64,000 nucleotides of DNA, taken from contig JADJTT010000013.1 in the NCBI GenBank assembly GCA_016711045.1, positions 107,092 to 171,091 of the forward strand, read 5' to 3'. Source of the stretch: Saprospirales bacterium. Lineage in GTDB: Bacteria > Bacteroidota > Bacteroidia > Chitinophagales > Saprospiraceae. Shown here piece by piece: positions 41,161 through 49,586 of this stretch. A program made the translations under genes and the position numbers. Positions within the stretch are counted from its first letter, which is position 1. Every line of letters starts with the position of its first letter. The notes under the pieces are model-generated. The model saw only the letters and a program-made list of their open reading frames with translations, made no database searches and had not been told where the DNA came from.

Positions 41161-42117
41161 ATGAAAATCTCCGGCTTTACACTCGCAAAGAATACGAGTA
41201 AACTTTACTACCCGATAAGGGAATCTATCCAATCCATTCTCCCCATCGTGGATGAGTTTGTCGTGGCGCTTGGCGATTGCGACCCGGACGACACGACGGA
41301 GGAACTGCTCAAGAGCATCGGTTCCGACAAAGTGAAGATCATCCACACCGTATGGGATATTGAGAAATACCCGCGTGGCATGGAGAATGCGCATCAGACC
41401 GACATCGCCAAGAATGCCTGCACGGGCGACTGGCTTTTCTACCTGCAGGCCGACGAGGTCATTCACGAAAAATACCTGGATGCCATTTATGCGAAATGTC
41501 AGCAACGGCTGGATGACCCAAGGGTGGAGGGCTTTTTGTTTCGCTACAGGCACTTTTTTGGCGATTACGACCACTATTGCGACCACCACGGCTGGTATCC
41601 GCATGAGATCCGCATCATACGTAATGATCCGGAAATTCATTCGTATATCTCCGCGCAATCATTCCGGCGTATTCCCAATTTCGACGGGCTGAACTACCGG
41701 CAGAAAGAAGGCACCCACAAGCTGCACGTCGAGCCGATCGATGCCGAGGTATACCACTACGGCTGGGTGCGTCCACCGAGCTACATGCAAAAAAAATCCA
41801 AATCGCTCGATACTATCCATAAAGGCGCGGCAGCCATGGAGGAGGAGTACAAAAAACGGGCAGCCGCCTACGACTACGGCAATATGAACTTGTATCGAAA
41901 ATTCACCGGCACGCATCCTCAGGTCATGGCCGGTTTTATCAGCCGCTTTAACTGGGCCGACGAGTTGCATTTTGAGAAAGGGTACGTACCCCAACGCAAC
42001 CCCATGAAGCATGAGCGGTTTAAGACACGGGTGCTCACCTGGATAGAGCGGAACCTGTTTGGAGGGAAGCAGTTGTTTGGATATTCGAATTGGAATTTGG
42101 TGAAGGGGATTCAGTAG
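41161..42117 (+). CDS. Glycosyltransferase, family 2-like
   Basis: 318 residues from the ATG at 41161 (MKISGFTLAKN). GT-A fold signs: the first strand GFTLAKNTSK, EFVVALGDCDPDDT, then DWLFYLQADEVIHEKYLD with a D-x-D-like QADEVI block, and a later HxH-type region (DHHGWYPHEIRIIRND). Such proteins transfer sugars from nucleotide donors to glycans or lipids in the cytoplasm. The C-terminal part (VYHYGWVRPPSYMQKKSK) matches uncharacterised Bacteroidota glycosyltransferases. The donor is unknown. Confidence 0.82.
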   Translation: MKISGFTLAKNTSKLYYPIRESIQSILPIVDEFVVALGDCDPDDTTEELLKSIGSDKVKIIHTVWDIEKYPRGMENAHQTDIAKNACTGDWLFYLQADEVIHEKYLDAIYAKCQQRLDDPRVEGFLFRYRHFFGDYDHYCDHHGWYPHEIRIIRNDPEIHSYISAQSFRRIPNFDGLNYRQKEGTHKLHVEPIDAEVYHYGWVRPPSYMQKKSKSLDTIHKGAAAMEEEYKKRAAAYDYGNMNLYRKFTGTHPQVMAGFISRFNWADELHFEKGYVPQRNPMKHERFKTRVLTWIERNLFGGKQLFGYSNWNLVKGIQ

Positions 42118-42181
42118 GCAGTAGGCAGTAGACAGTAGGCAGTAGGCAGTAGGCAGTGTGCAGACTGCACACTGCCTACTG
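42112..42181. repeat. CAGTAGG heptamer tandem repeat ending in a palindrome
   Basis: Seven near-identical heptamers (CAGTAGG, one CAGTAGA, last CAGTGTG) run from 42112 to about 42160. The final CAGTAGGCAGTGTGCAG (42147-42163) and CTGCACACTGCCTACTG (42165-42181) form a perfect 17-bp inverted repeat with a one-base centre. It includes the stop codon of the glycosyltransferase gene and lies between converging genes. A relative sits at 46870-46914. Confidence 0.9.
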
Positions 42182-42197
42182 GAAACTGTACACTTCG

Positions 42198-43970
42198 CTA
42201 TTTCTTCAGGTACTTCACCGGCGAATCGGTATTCATAAAAAAGAACGACCACATATCCGCTTGTTCGTCAATGATCTTGCTGGTGGGTTTGCCTGCACCG
42301 TGACCGGCATCGGTTTCGATACGGATGATGACGGGCTTGTCGCCGGCCTGGTCTTTTTGCAACTCGGCCGCAAACTTGAACGAGTGGGCCGGTACCACCC
42401 GGTCATCGTGATCGCCGGTGGTGATCATCGTGGCGGGGTACTCGGTGCCTGGTTTCAAATTGTGGAGCGGTGAGTAGGCCAGGAGGTTTTTGAAGTCCAC
42501 CTCGGATGAATCGGCACAGCCGTATTCCGGGATCCAGCCTTTACCTACGGTAAACCGGTGGTAGCGGAGCATATCCAACACGCCTACAGCCGGGAACGCT
42601 ACGGCAAAGAGGTCCGGACGCTGGGTCATGCATGCGCCGACCAACAGGCCTCCGTTGGAACCACCGCTGATGGCCAGTTTTTCCTTGGACGTATATCCTT
42701 GTGCGATCAGGTATTCTCCGGCGGCGATGAAGTCGTCAAACACGTTCTGTTTGTTGAGCAGCATCCCGGCTTTGTGCCATTCTTCGCCGTATTCGCCACC
42801 TCCACGCAGGTTGGGAAGGGCAAACACGCCGCCATTCTCCAGCAATACGATCCGGGAAGTACTGAAATAAGGCGTCATGCTGATGTTGAACCCCCCGTAA
42901 GCATAGAGGAACGTGGGATTTTGACCGTTGAGCTCCAGGCCTTTTTTGTGTACGATAAACATCGTCACATCCGTGCCGTCTTTGCTCTTATAGGTCACTT
43001 GTTTCTCTTCGAAATCAGCCGGGTCGAAGGTCAGTTCCGTTTTGTAAAAAACAGAAGATTCGCCGGTGGGCACATCGTATTTGAAGATGGTGGGCGGGTA
43101 GACAAAAGAAGAGAAGGAATAGAACAGCAAATTTTCGTCTTCTCTGCCGCCAAATCCACCTGCGGTACCAAGGCCGGGCAGTTCAATAGCTTTCTTGTTC
43201 GTTCCGTCATAATCGTACTGGTAGATCCGGTTGGTGGCTTTTTCGAGGTAGCTGGCGAAGAGTTTCATCCCACCGGTATTCACGCCTTCCAGGAAATTAT
43301 CCGATTCGGGAATGACGTCCGTCCAGTTTTCCTTTGCCGGTTTTTTGGGATCTACCGAAATGAGGCGGTAGTTCGGTGCATCGATGTCCGTATGCACGAG
43401 AAATTTCCCTCCGGTATGCTGCACCACGGTGCTCTTGTTTTCATACCCTCCGAAAAGCTCAACAAAAGGACCGTCTTTTTCAAGGTCTTTATAGTAAGTC
43501 GCAAATCCGTCGGTACCGGGTTGTTTGTAAAGAATGAAGTATTTTTCATCTTCCGTTACAGTGCCGAAGTGGTAGATGTTGGGATTTTCAAAGTCGCGGT
43601 AGATAAGCTTATCTTCCCCTTGGTTGGTGCCGAGTTTGTGGTAGTATACCGAGTGGTTTTTATTATCGCCGGAGAGTTCACTTCCGGAGGCGGGTTCGGG
43701 ATAGCGGCTGTAGAAAAAGCCGTCTTTCCACCAGGATGCGCCGGAGAATTTCACCCATTTGAGCAAATCGGGAAGCTCTTGCTTGGTGGCGATCTCCATG
43801 ACGTGCAATTCCTGCCAGTCGGAGCCGGCTTCATTGCGGGAATAGGCCACGTAGCGGTTGTCCTTGGAAATGCCGACCAGGGCAATAGCTACCGTTCCAT
43901 CGGCCGACAGGGCGTTGGGGTCCATAAATACCTCTGGTTCTGCATCCAGGCCTTTCTGGAAATAGATCAC
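42198..43970 (-). CDS. Prolyl oligopeptidase (S9A), catalytic part
   Basis: The main part of a prolyl oligopeptidase: N-terminal beta-propeller strands (AYSRNEAGSDWQELHV, YYHKLGTNQGEDKLIYRD), then an alpha/beta hydrolase domain. The serine is in AISGGSNGGLLVGA, the aspartate in TGDHDDRVVPAHSFKF and the histidine in DAGHGAGKP. The enzyme cleaves short proline-containing peptides. The first ATG (43970) is inside the propeller; the true start is at 44332 in another frame. One additional A in the A5 run near 44002-44006 (plus strand) fuses the two parts through DYYFFYKNDGLQNQAV. Overlaps the upstream piece by four bases. Confidence 0.93.
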   Translation of the reverse strand: MIYFQKGLDAEPEVFMDPNALSADGTVAIALVGISKDNRYVAYSRNEAGSDWQELHVMEIATKQELPDLLKWVKFSGASWWKDGFFYSRYPEPASGSELSGDNKNHSVYYHKLGTNQGEDKLIYRDFENPNIYHFGTVTEDEKYFILYKQPGTDGFATYYKDLEKDGPFVELFGGYENKSTVVQHTGGKFLVHTDIDAPNYRLISVDPKKPAKENWTDVIPESDNFLEGVNTGGMKLFASYLEKATNRIYQYDYDGTNKKAIELPGLGTAGGFGGREDENLLFYSFSSFVYPPTIFKYDVPTGESSVFYKTELTFDPADFEEKQVTYKSKDGTDVTMFIVHKKGLELNGQNPTFLYAYGGFNISMTPYFSTSRIVLLENGGVFALPNLRGGGEYGEEWHKAGMLLNKQNVFDDFIAAGEYLIAQGYTSKEKLAISGGSNGGLLVGACMTQRPDLFAVAFPAVGVLDMLRYHRFTVGKGWIPEYGCADSSEVDFKNLLAYSPLHNLKPGTEYPATMITTGDHDDRVVPAHSFKFAAELQKDQAGDKPVIIRIETDAGHGAGKPTSKIIDEQADMWSFFFMNTDSPVKYLKK

Positions 43971-44332
43971 CGCTTGGTTTTGCAGGCCGTCATTTTTGTA
44001 GAAAAATAATAATCGCCTGCCTTGAACGGGGAGGACAATTTCGGATAGTTAAACAGTTCTTCATAACGCTGCCGGATAGCCTGGCGGTAAGGGATCTGCT
44101 CCAGGTAGCCGTAGGTCACCTCGTTTTGGGCTTTTACCCAGGCTTCCACATCGGCAGCGGTGTCGACCTCCAGCCAGCGGTAGGGGTCGGCCACATCGGC
44201 GCCGAAATAATTGTCTACCTGGTCATCCGTTCTTGTTTCCGGGTAATTCAGTTTCATAGCGGTTTCTTTTTGTCCGGACTGGCAACTGGCAAGCAGCCCG
44301 CCGGCAAAAAACAGGAAAAGTATCTTTTTCAT
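43967..44332 (-). CDS. Prolyl oligopeptidase, N-terminal lipoprotein part (frameshifted)
   Basis: 121 residues with a lipoprotein signal (LFFAGGLLASC). It then shows the hallmark N-terminus of S9A peptidases: MKLNYPETRTDDQVDNYFG, VADPYRWLE and a region up to FKAGDYYF. After that the frame is wrong (the STKMTACKTKR end), and the expected continuation lies one base over in 42198-43970. As a lipoprotein the peptidase would act in the periplasm or at the outer membrane. Confidence 0.85.
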   Translation of the reverse strand: MKKILFLFFAGGLLASCQSGQKETAMKLNYPETRTDDQVDNYFGADVADPYRWLEVDTAADVEAWVKAQNEVTYGYLEQIPYRQAIRQRYEELFNYPKLSSPFKAGDYYFSTKMTACKTKR

Positions 44333-44435
44333 AAAAAAAGGTATTGGTGGAAAAGGATGTCAATATGACAAAAAGGAAAGGTATGGATTCTCCAACACTT
44401 GGCCCTTTTTAAGGGATAAGGGCCTATAAAAACTC

Positions 44436-44465
44436 GATAAACGATAAATGATAACCGATAAACGA
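44436..44465. repeat. GATAAAC heptamer tandem repeat
   Basis: Four copies, GATAAAC GATAAAT GATAACC GATAAAC, with an exact 7-base period, between the prolyl oligopeptidase start and the SDR stop (44469). No obvious inverted partner is seen, unlike the other heptamer loci. Confidence 0.8.
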
Positions 44466-44468
44466 AAC

Positions 44469-45260
44469 TTAGTTCCTCAAATACGACGCCCCGTTCACAT
44501 CCAATATGGCGCCGGTGCAAAACGTCGCTTTACCTGAAGCCAGGAACAGCGCGGTTTCGGCGATCTCTTCGGGCCGGGCTACCCGGTTGAGCGGACTTTG
44601 AGCCTTGGCGGCCTGGCCCTCTTCCTGTTCGAGAAAATGGGCGATCATTTTAGTTTCCACAAAGCCAGGGGCAATTGCATAGACATAGATCCCGTAGGGT
44701 CCCAGCTCCTGAGCCAACGATTGACTCAGGGAGTTGAGTCCGGCTTTGCTGGCGCCGTATGCCGTATGCCGCGGCTCTCCCCGGAAGGCGCCACGGGAGG
44801 AGATGTTGATAATGCTGCCGCCCCGGTGGGAGATCATGTGCGGCACGACCTGGTGCAGAAGATTAGCCGGACCTATCAGGTTGGTGTCTATCGTTTCCCG
44901 CCAGACGGACTGCCATTTGGCGTAGCTCGCCTCATCGATGGGGTGCTCCACAAATACCCCTGCATTGTTGATGAGGATATCGATCTGGCCAAATTCCTTC
45001 ATCACCGTATCGACCAATTCTTTGACGGCTTCCGGGTCGCAGATATCCGCTTTGAGGGCCATATGCCCCTTCCCTGGCATATCGCGAAAGGTTTGGCGCG
45101 CCGCCTCGGAATTGCCATGAAAGGTAAAAGCTACGCGCGCGCCTTGTTGTGCGAACGCATTGGCAATCGCTTTACCGATGCCTCTCGAGCCCCCGGTGAG
45201 GAGCACGGTTTTGCCGGAAAATAAATTTTCTTCCATATCATCTATTTGTAAAGACGCCAT
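44469..45260 (-). CDS. Short-chain dehydrogenase/reductase (FabG-like)
   Basis: About 263 residues from the ATG at 45260 (MASLQIDD); MEENLF at 45236 is an equally possible start, and the longer frame is tandem-repeat DNA. Cofactor motif TGGSRGIG (GxxxGxG type), INNAG, catalytic Ser in INISSRGA and the YxxxK pair in YGASKAG, ending with the LDVNGASYL tail typical of 3-oxoacyl-ACP reductase-like SDRs. NAD(P)H-dependent oxidoreductase in the cytoplasm; the exact substrate cannot be told from the family. Confidence 0.9.
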   Translation of the reverse strand: MASLQIDDMEENLFSGKTVLLTGGSRGIGKAIANAFAQQGARVAFTFHGNSEAARQTFRDMPGKGHMALKADICDPEAVKELVDTVMKEFGQIDILINNAGVFVEHPIDEASYAKWQSVWRETIDTNLIGPANLLHQVVPHMISHRGGSIINISSRGAFRGEPRHTAYGASKAGLNSLSQSLAQELGPYGIYVYAIAPGFVETKMIAHFLEQEEGQAAKAQSPLNRVARPEEIAETALFLASGKATFCTGAILDVNGASYLRN

Positions 45261-45273
45261 ACCTGGGGTTTTT

Positions 45274-45336
45274 AGTGAAGAGTGAAGGGTGAAGGGTGAA
45301 GAGGCACCCTTCACCCTTCACCCTTCACTCTTCACT
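45274..45336. repeat. GTGAAGG heptamer inverted repeat
   Basis: The left arm is AGTGAAG AGTGAAG GGTGAAG GGTG (45274-45298); its exact 25-base complement occupies 45312-45336, with a further CACCCTT unit in the loop. Perfect arms of this length should form a strong cruciform or RNA hairpin. It lies just upstream of the SDR start and next to the thioredoxin terminator. Confidence 0.9.
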
Positions 45337-45342
45337 AAAAAA

Positions 45343-45376
45343 AGCCCCTCTGAAGATATAACACTCCGGAGGGCTT
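45343..45376 (-). terminator. Rho-independent terminator of the thioredoxin gene
   Basis: On the minus strand AAGCCCTC (from 45376) pairs with GAGGGGCT with one bulge, followed by seven T (45337-45343 side), 23 bases after the trxA stop at 45399. It has the classic stem plus T-run layout. Confidence 0.75.
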
Positions 45377-45398
45377 CGGTTTCAGTCAAACCCTGGGA

Positions 45399-45719
45399 TC
45401 AGGAAAGGGCTTTCTCCACCTTTTCAGCCAGCGCTGCTTTGCTTATTGTGCCGACATGGCGGTCGAACAGTTCACCATTTTTGAAAATCATAATAGTGGG
45501 AATACTGCGAATGCCGTACTTCATGGAGATCTGGTAGTTGTTATCTACATCTACTTTACCAACTACTACTTTGCCTTCGTACTCCTTGGCGATTTCTTCG
45601 ATTACGGGAGCAACCATTCGGCAGGGACCACACCATTCTGCCCAAAAATCGATTACTGTAACTGTCTCGGGGGCCAACGCTTTTTCTTGAAAGTTGGCAT
45701 CTGTGAATTCCAAAGCCAT
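45399..45719 (-). CDS. trxA: Thioredoxin
   Basis: 106 residues, standard length. Active-site WCGPC (Cys30, Cys33), preceded by VIDFWAE; cis-proline region SIPTIMIF, and KNGELFDRHVG. General cytoplasmic disulfide reductase working with thioredoxin reductase. A -7 box lies about 65 bases upstream and a terminator directly follows, so it is a single-gene unit. Confidence 0.96.
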   Translation of the reverse strand: MALEFTDANFQEKALAPETVTVIDFWAEWCGPCRMVAPVIEEIAKEYEGKVVVGKVDVDNNYQISMKYGIRSIPTIMIFKNGELFDRHVGTISKAALAEKVEKALS

Positions 45720-45784
45720 GAATCCGGTATTTAAGTTATTAAATGAATCAGGTTAGGTAACAATCTTACCCCCAAATGAGTTTG

Positions 45785-45792
45785 CAAATATA
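45785..45792 (-). promoter_or_regulatory. Bacteroidota -7 box upstream of trxA
   Basis: The minus strand reads TATATTTG, an exact TAnnTTTG, 66 bases before the trxA start. No convincing -33 box is seen at the usual spacing. Confidence 0.35.
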
Positions 45793-45845
45793 CGCATTAA
45801 GTTATTTTCGCGGTCGTATAGCGGACATTCTTCAAATTTCGGTAC

Positions 45846-46889
45846 ATGAAAAAGTATACCTGGTTGTGGCTTTTCTTGCTGGTCCTGGCGCTTCGGGCCC
45901 TATTGTCTGCGGCACAGGTGGAGTTGCTTTACAGCCGCCTCATTTTCCCGCCTATCCGGGTGCTGCAAGGACTGATCAGCAGCCTGAGCCCTGTCCCCTT
46001 AATCTATCTCCTGCTGTTGGGACTGATCGCTGCGTTGGCCTGGCGATTGCGCAAGATGGGTCATAAAGGGCTTTTCCGGGTGTTGGTGTCCGCACTGTTT
46101 TCGCTTGCTTTTTTCTTTCTCGTGCTTTGGGGATTGAACTACCAACGGGTTTCCTTCCAAAAAGAGGTAGGCTTGGTGGCTCATCCGCTGAATGAGGAGG
46201 CATTGCAGGAGGAATTCGAATGGGCTACCCGACAAATCCTGGAAAGCCGCGGAAAACTGACGTTTGTCATGGACCAGGCCGTTCCGGAGTTTTATGCCTT
46301 CACTGCGTTGGAAAAACAGATCTATCCCCGGGTAAAATCGGTGATTGGAGCTTGGGGCTATCCGGTCAGCGGAAGGGTTCGGGCCCGGATGATCTACCCC
46401 AAAGGCATTTTAATGCGGTTCAGTTCCACCGGCGTATACCTGCCCTGGACAGGAGAAGGCCATGTCGACGCGGGGCTACACCCGTTAAACTGGCCTTTCG
46501 TGATGGCACATGAATTGTCGCATGGCTACGGTATTGCCAATGAAGGCGTGTGCAATTTTCTGGCCTACCAGGTTTGCAGCACCGATCCGGATCCCTACAT
46601 CCGCTACGCCGGGATGCTCTATTATTGGCGGTATACGGCTTATGAAATGCGGCGCTATTGTCCGGTGGAATTTAATGCAACGATCGAGACCCTGCCGGAA
46701 GGTATACGCCTCGATCTGCAGGCTATCCGGGAGAACAGCGCCAAGTATCCGGATTTCATTCCCCAATGGCGGGAGGTGGTCTACGATTCATTTTTAAAGT
46801 CCCAGGGCCTTAAGGAAGGAATAATGAGTTATGAAACCGTTTTGGTGCTGGCGCATGCCTGGAGGAAGTCGGTAGGCAGTTTGCAGTAG
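45846..46889 (+). CDS. DUF3810-family membrane protein with HELSH motif
   Basis: 347 residues: three N-terminal transmembrane helices (about 5-22, 46-66 and 78-98), then a soluble domain. DUF3810 signs include LNYQRVSF, FSSTGVYLPWTGEGHVD and PFVMAHELSHGYGIANEGVCNFLAY. The HELSH...E pattern is a HExxH zinc-peptidase arrangement, so a membrane metallopeptidase is likely although the family is uncharacterised. The last codons (VGSLQ) are encoded by a heptamer tandem repeat that overlaps the stop, so the C-terminus may have been changed by repeat insertion. Confidence 0.85.
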   Translation: MKKYTWLWLFLLVLALRALLSAAQVELLYSRLIFPPIRVLQGLISSLSPVPLIYLLLLGLIAALAWRLRKMGHKGLFRVLVSALFSLAFFFLVLWGLNYQRVSFQKEVGLVAHPLNEEALQEEFEWATRQILESRGKLTFVMDQAVPEFYAFTALEKQIYPRVKSVIGAWGYPVSGRVRARMIYPKGILMRFSSTGVYLPWTGEGHVDAGLHPLNWPFVMAHELSHGYGIANEGVCNFLAYQVCSTDPDPYIRYAGMLYYWRYTAYEMRRYCPVEFNATIETLPEGIRLDLQAIRENSAKYPDFIPQWREVVYDSFLKSQGLKEGIMSYETVLVLAHAWRKSVGSLQ

Positions 46890-46914
46890 GCAGTCTTCAG
46901 TTTGCAGTAGGCAG
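46870..46914. repeat. GTAGGCA/GTTTGCA heptamer tandem repeat
   Basis: Six degenerate heptamers (GTAGGCA GTTTGCA GTAGGCA GTCTTCA GTTTGCA GTAGGCA), exact 7-base period, overlapping the end of the DUF3810 gene. Same GTAGGCA unit as 42112-42181, 4.7 kb away. The following 200 bases up to 47130 show no gene. Confidence 0.85.
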
Positions 46915-47130
46915 CTGGGGAGATACTAAAAGCCTGCAAACAGGCGTTTTTCGAGTGTAAAACAAGGAATTGTAAACCTTTTGTTGTATTTTTATAAACA
47001 AATTTCTTTAATTGCACCTATTAGTTTAAAGTGGAAAACAAGGTATTTCCTACTCTAGTGAAAGGGAAGCTGATTTGTTGCCCGAAAATTCAATTTTTTC
47101 CTGTTTAGAAAACAAAAGTGATAGCATAAC

Positions 47131-49524
47131 ATGAGCACTCTTTTTAGATCCATCTTACTGAGCTTACTACTACTACCCGGTTTTTCCGGATTAAATGCAC
47201 AATCGACACTAAGCAAAGCCAACAAACAATACGAGTTACATGCGTACAACCTAGCTGCCAAGTCTTACCTTGACATCGTGGAGAAACAGCCGAACAACAC
47301 GGAAGCGCTTTCCAAATTAGCGGATTGCTATTGGCATCTCAACAAAATGGACGATGCCAAAGCGTATTACCAGCGGGCAATCGATACGGAGAAAGCAGAC
47401 CCAAGAACGTATTTAATGTATGGGCAGACGCTAAAGTCTATCGCACAGTACGAATTGGCCAAGAAGCAGTTCCAGGAATACGCCAAAACCTACCAACTGG
47501 AAGGCAGCCACTTCATCGAAAGCTGCGACTTTGCCCTGGGCAACCAGCAGGTATTAGCCGATTTTGAAGTGACATCCGAGTTGATCAACACGACTTCTAC
47601 TGATTTTGGACCGACCTTTTTCTTGAATGATGTGGTATTTTCCTCCTCCCGGATCGATATGAAACGGGCAAACGGCAGCCAGCAATCGGATTGGACCGGA
47701 AGCGCAAACAATCAGTTGTTTATTTCTTCCCGCGATCAAAACTCCGTACTGACCCAACCCTCTTTCCTCCGTTCGGAACTTCGCAATATTTACAACGAAG
47801 GCCCGGTTTCCTATTCACCGGATGGCAGGTGGGTGGTCATTACCAAAAATAATTTTGTGGACGGTACCCGGCAAATCCCTTCCAGTGGATTGGAATTAAG
47901 TCTGTATATCGCCGAAGTCACCGATAAGGGCGACTGGACAAACCCCTTGCCTTTCCCACATAACGGATCGGGATATTCCAACGGATTTGGCAGTTTTTCA
48001 CCGGATGGCAGCGCCCTCTACTATGCGTCCAACCGCCCGGATGGCTTTGGTGGGTACGATATTTTTGTTTCCAACAGAGTAGGCAATTCCTGGTCCACTC
48101 CTGAAAACCTGGGACCTGCGGTCAACTCCGTAGGCGACGAGATTACGCCCTATTTCAACGGAACTTACCTGTACTTTGCCTCCAACTGGCATACCGGCTT
48201 CGGCGGGTTTGATATTTTCAAGGCCCAGCGCAGCTACAATACCTGGGGATCTGTGGAGAATTTGGGCACAGGGATTAACTCCCCACGCGATGATTACGGC
48301 TTTATCTTTGACGAAGCCAATAACATCGGTTACCTCACCTCCAACAGGGTTGGTGGAAAAGGCCTCGAAGATATTTACCGGGTGCAAAAGAGCCTCGACA
48401 ATATCGTGTTCTACGTGATGAACGCGTCCAACCGGACGCCGGTGCCCAATGCATTGGTCGATTTGACCTCCTGCGGGCAGGGCCGGTTTATGACCGATAA
48501 CAACGGTATGTTTACCTTCCGCACCACCTCCGGCTTAAACTGTAACGTGGAGATTGCCAAAGAAGGATATGCCAACAACACCTTGAGCGTTACGACCCTT
48601 GGTGGCCAGCAAGGCCGTAATTTTGAGGTCTTTCTCAAAAAAATAGGGGAAGACTATTTCGGCGGGATCATCAATGTGCAAACCGGCCAGCCGATAGCAC
48701 AGGCACTGGTGCGCGCCATTAGCCAAACCGACGGCTCCTCCCTGGAGGCTTTCTCCGACGACAGAGGTGGATATGCGCTTGGACTGAGCCCCAATACTTC
48801 TTATATCATCCGGTACTCCAAGGGAGGTTTTGTGGATGTAAACCGCACCCTCCGCACCGGAGATGGAAAGGATAAGAATATTTTGGGTACTATTTCCATT
48901 TCGCCCAACACGGCAATTTCAAACGTGCCCGACCAATACAATATTCCGGGTAGTGTGCCCAGCGATTATAATGTAAAGAGCCCGCTTGTCACAGAAGGAT
49001 ATGCGGTGCAGGTAGCGGCCATAGCCCTCGGGAAAACCGTGGACCTGGTCGGTTATCGGAATAAATTAGCTGATTTTGGCACTGTATATGTGCAGGAGGA
49101 AGGCGATCATCAGAAAGTGCGCCTCGGGCCTTTTGCTACGGAAGATGAAGCAAAATCCGCCCTGAAACAAGTAAAAACGAAAGGATATAAGACGGCCTTT
49201 ATGGTGCGTCAGGCAAATACTTCCGGGAATGATTTAGCTCCGAAAGGCGGAGTGCCCGCTGCTTATTCCGGTGGCGAGGCTCAGTCCCAGATCATGGTCC
49301 AACTGGCCGCCTATAAAGATGCCCGCAACTTCGAAGATGCCAGCGTGCAGGATATCGGGGTAGTGGAGAAGCGGATAAAAGGTGATTTTACCATTGTACT
49401 TCTCAGTGGGTATAATACGAAAGCGGAAGCGCAAAATGCGATGGTAGCTGCCAAGAAGCGCGGGTTCCCCGGCGCTTACCTCGTGGCAGAAACAATCCCC
49501 GGAGAATTTGTACGGGTAGATTAA
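47131..49524 (+). CDS. PorE-like TPR/PD40/carboxypeptidase-regulatory protein with C-terminal SPOR domains
   Basis: 797 residues. Signal peptide (SILLSLLLLPGFSGLNAQ), TPR-like helices (about 25-115), PD40 beta-propeller blades (about 150-420, repeated SPDGxxLYYAS and FGGFDIF motifs), then two carboxypeptidase-regulatory-like domains (about 425-600). The C-terminus has two SPOR-type domains (about 625-690, VQVAAIALGKTVDLVGY..., and about 715-795, IMVQLAAYKDARNFED). Many Bacteroidota proteins with this front half, such as PorE of the T9SS, end in an OmpA-like peptidoglycan-binding domain; here SPOR domains, which bind denuded peptidoglycan, take that place. Role in T9SS anchoring or cell division is inference. 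Confidence 0.85.
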   Translation: MSTLFRSILLSLLLLPGFSGLNAQSTLSKANKQYELHAYNLAAKSYLDIVEKQPNNTEALSKLADCYWHLNKMDDAKAYYQRAIDTEKADPRTYLMYGQTLKSIAQYELAKKQFQEYAKTYQLEGSHFIESCDFALGNQQVLADFEVTSELINTTSTDFGPTFFLNDVVFSSSRIDMKRANGSQQSDWTGSANNQLFISSRDQNSVLTQPSFLRSELRNIYNEGPVSYSPDGRWVVITKNNFVDGTRQIPSSGLELSLYIAEVTDKGDWTNPLPFPHNGSGYSNGFGSFSPDGSALYYASNRPDGFGGYDIFVSNRVGNSWSTPENLGPAVNSVGDEITPYFNGTYLYFASNWHTGFGGFDIFKAQRSYNTWGSVENLGTGINSPRDDYGFIFDEANNIGYLTSNRVGGKGLEDIYRVQKSLDNIVFYVMNASNRTPVPNALVDLTSCGQGRFMTDNNGMFTFRTTSGLNCNVEIAKEGYANNTLSVTTLGGQQGRNFEVFLKKIGEDYFGGIINVQTGQPIAQALVRAISQTDGSSLEAFSDDRGGYALGLSPNTSYIIRYSKGGFVDVNRTLRTGDGKDKNILGTISISPNTAISNVPDQYNIPGSVPSDYNVKSPLVTEGYAVQVAAIALGKTVDLVGYRNKLADFGTVYVQEEGDHQKVRLGPFATEDEAKSALKQVKTKGYKTAFMVRQANTSGNDLAPKGGVPAAYSGGEAQSQIMVQLAAYKDARNFEDASVQDIGVVEKRIKGDFTIVLLSGYNTKAEAQNAMVAAKKRGFPGAYLVAETIPGEFVRVD

Positions 49525-49553
49525 GCGCGTGCTTGCATTAACAAATTAAAGTG

Positions 49554-49577
49554 GGGGCGTGTCGTAGGGCACGCCCC
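49554..49577. terminator. Bidirectional terminator between convergent genes
   Basis: GGGGCGTG (49554-49561) pairs with CACGCCCC (49570-49577), loop of 8, followed by TTCTTTAATTT on the plus strand and by an A/T-rich stretch on the minus side. Stops of the flanking genes are at 49524 and 49587. Confidence 0.8.
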
Positions 49578-49586
49578 TTCTTTAAT

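Noticed and set aside
42112..42181. CRISPR or VNTR in coding sequence at the GTAGGCA array
   Set aside because: Units are 7 bases without spacers, and the array lies almost wholly after the stop codon, so it is an intergenic heptamer repeat.
42558..44009. A 483-codon plus-strand open frame across the prolyl oligopeptidase gene
   Set aside because: The minus strand has the complete Ser/Asp/His motifs of S9A; the plus translation shows no recognisable domain.
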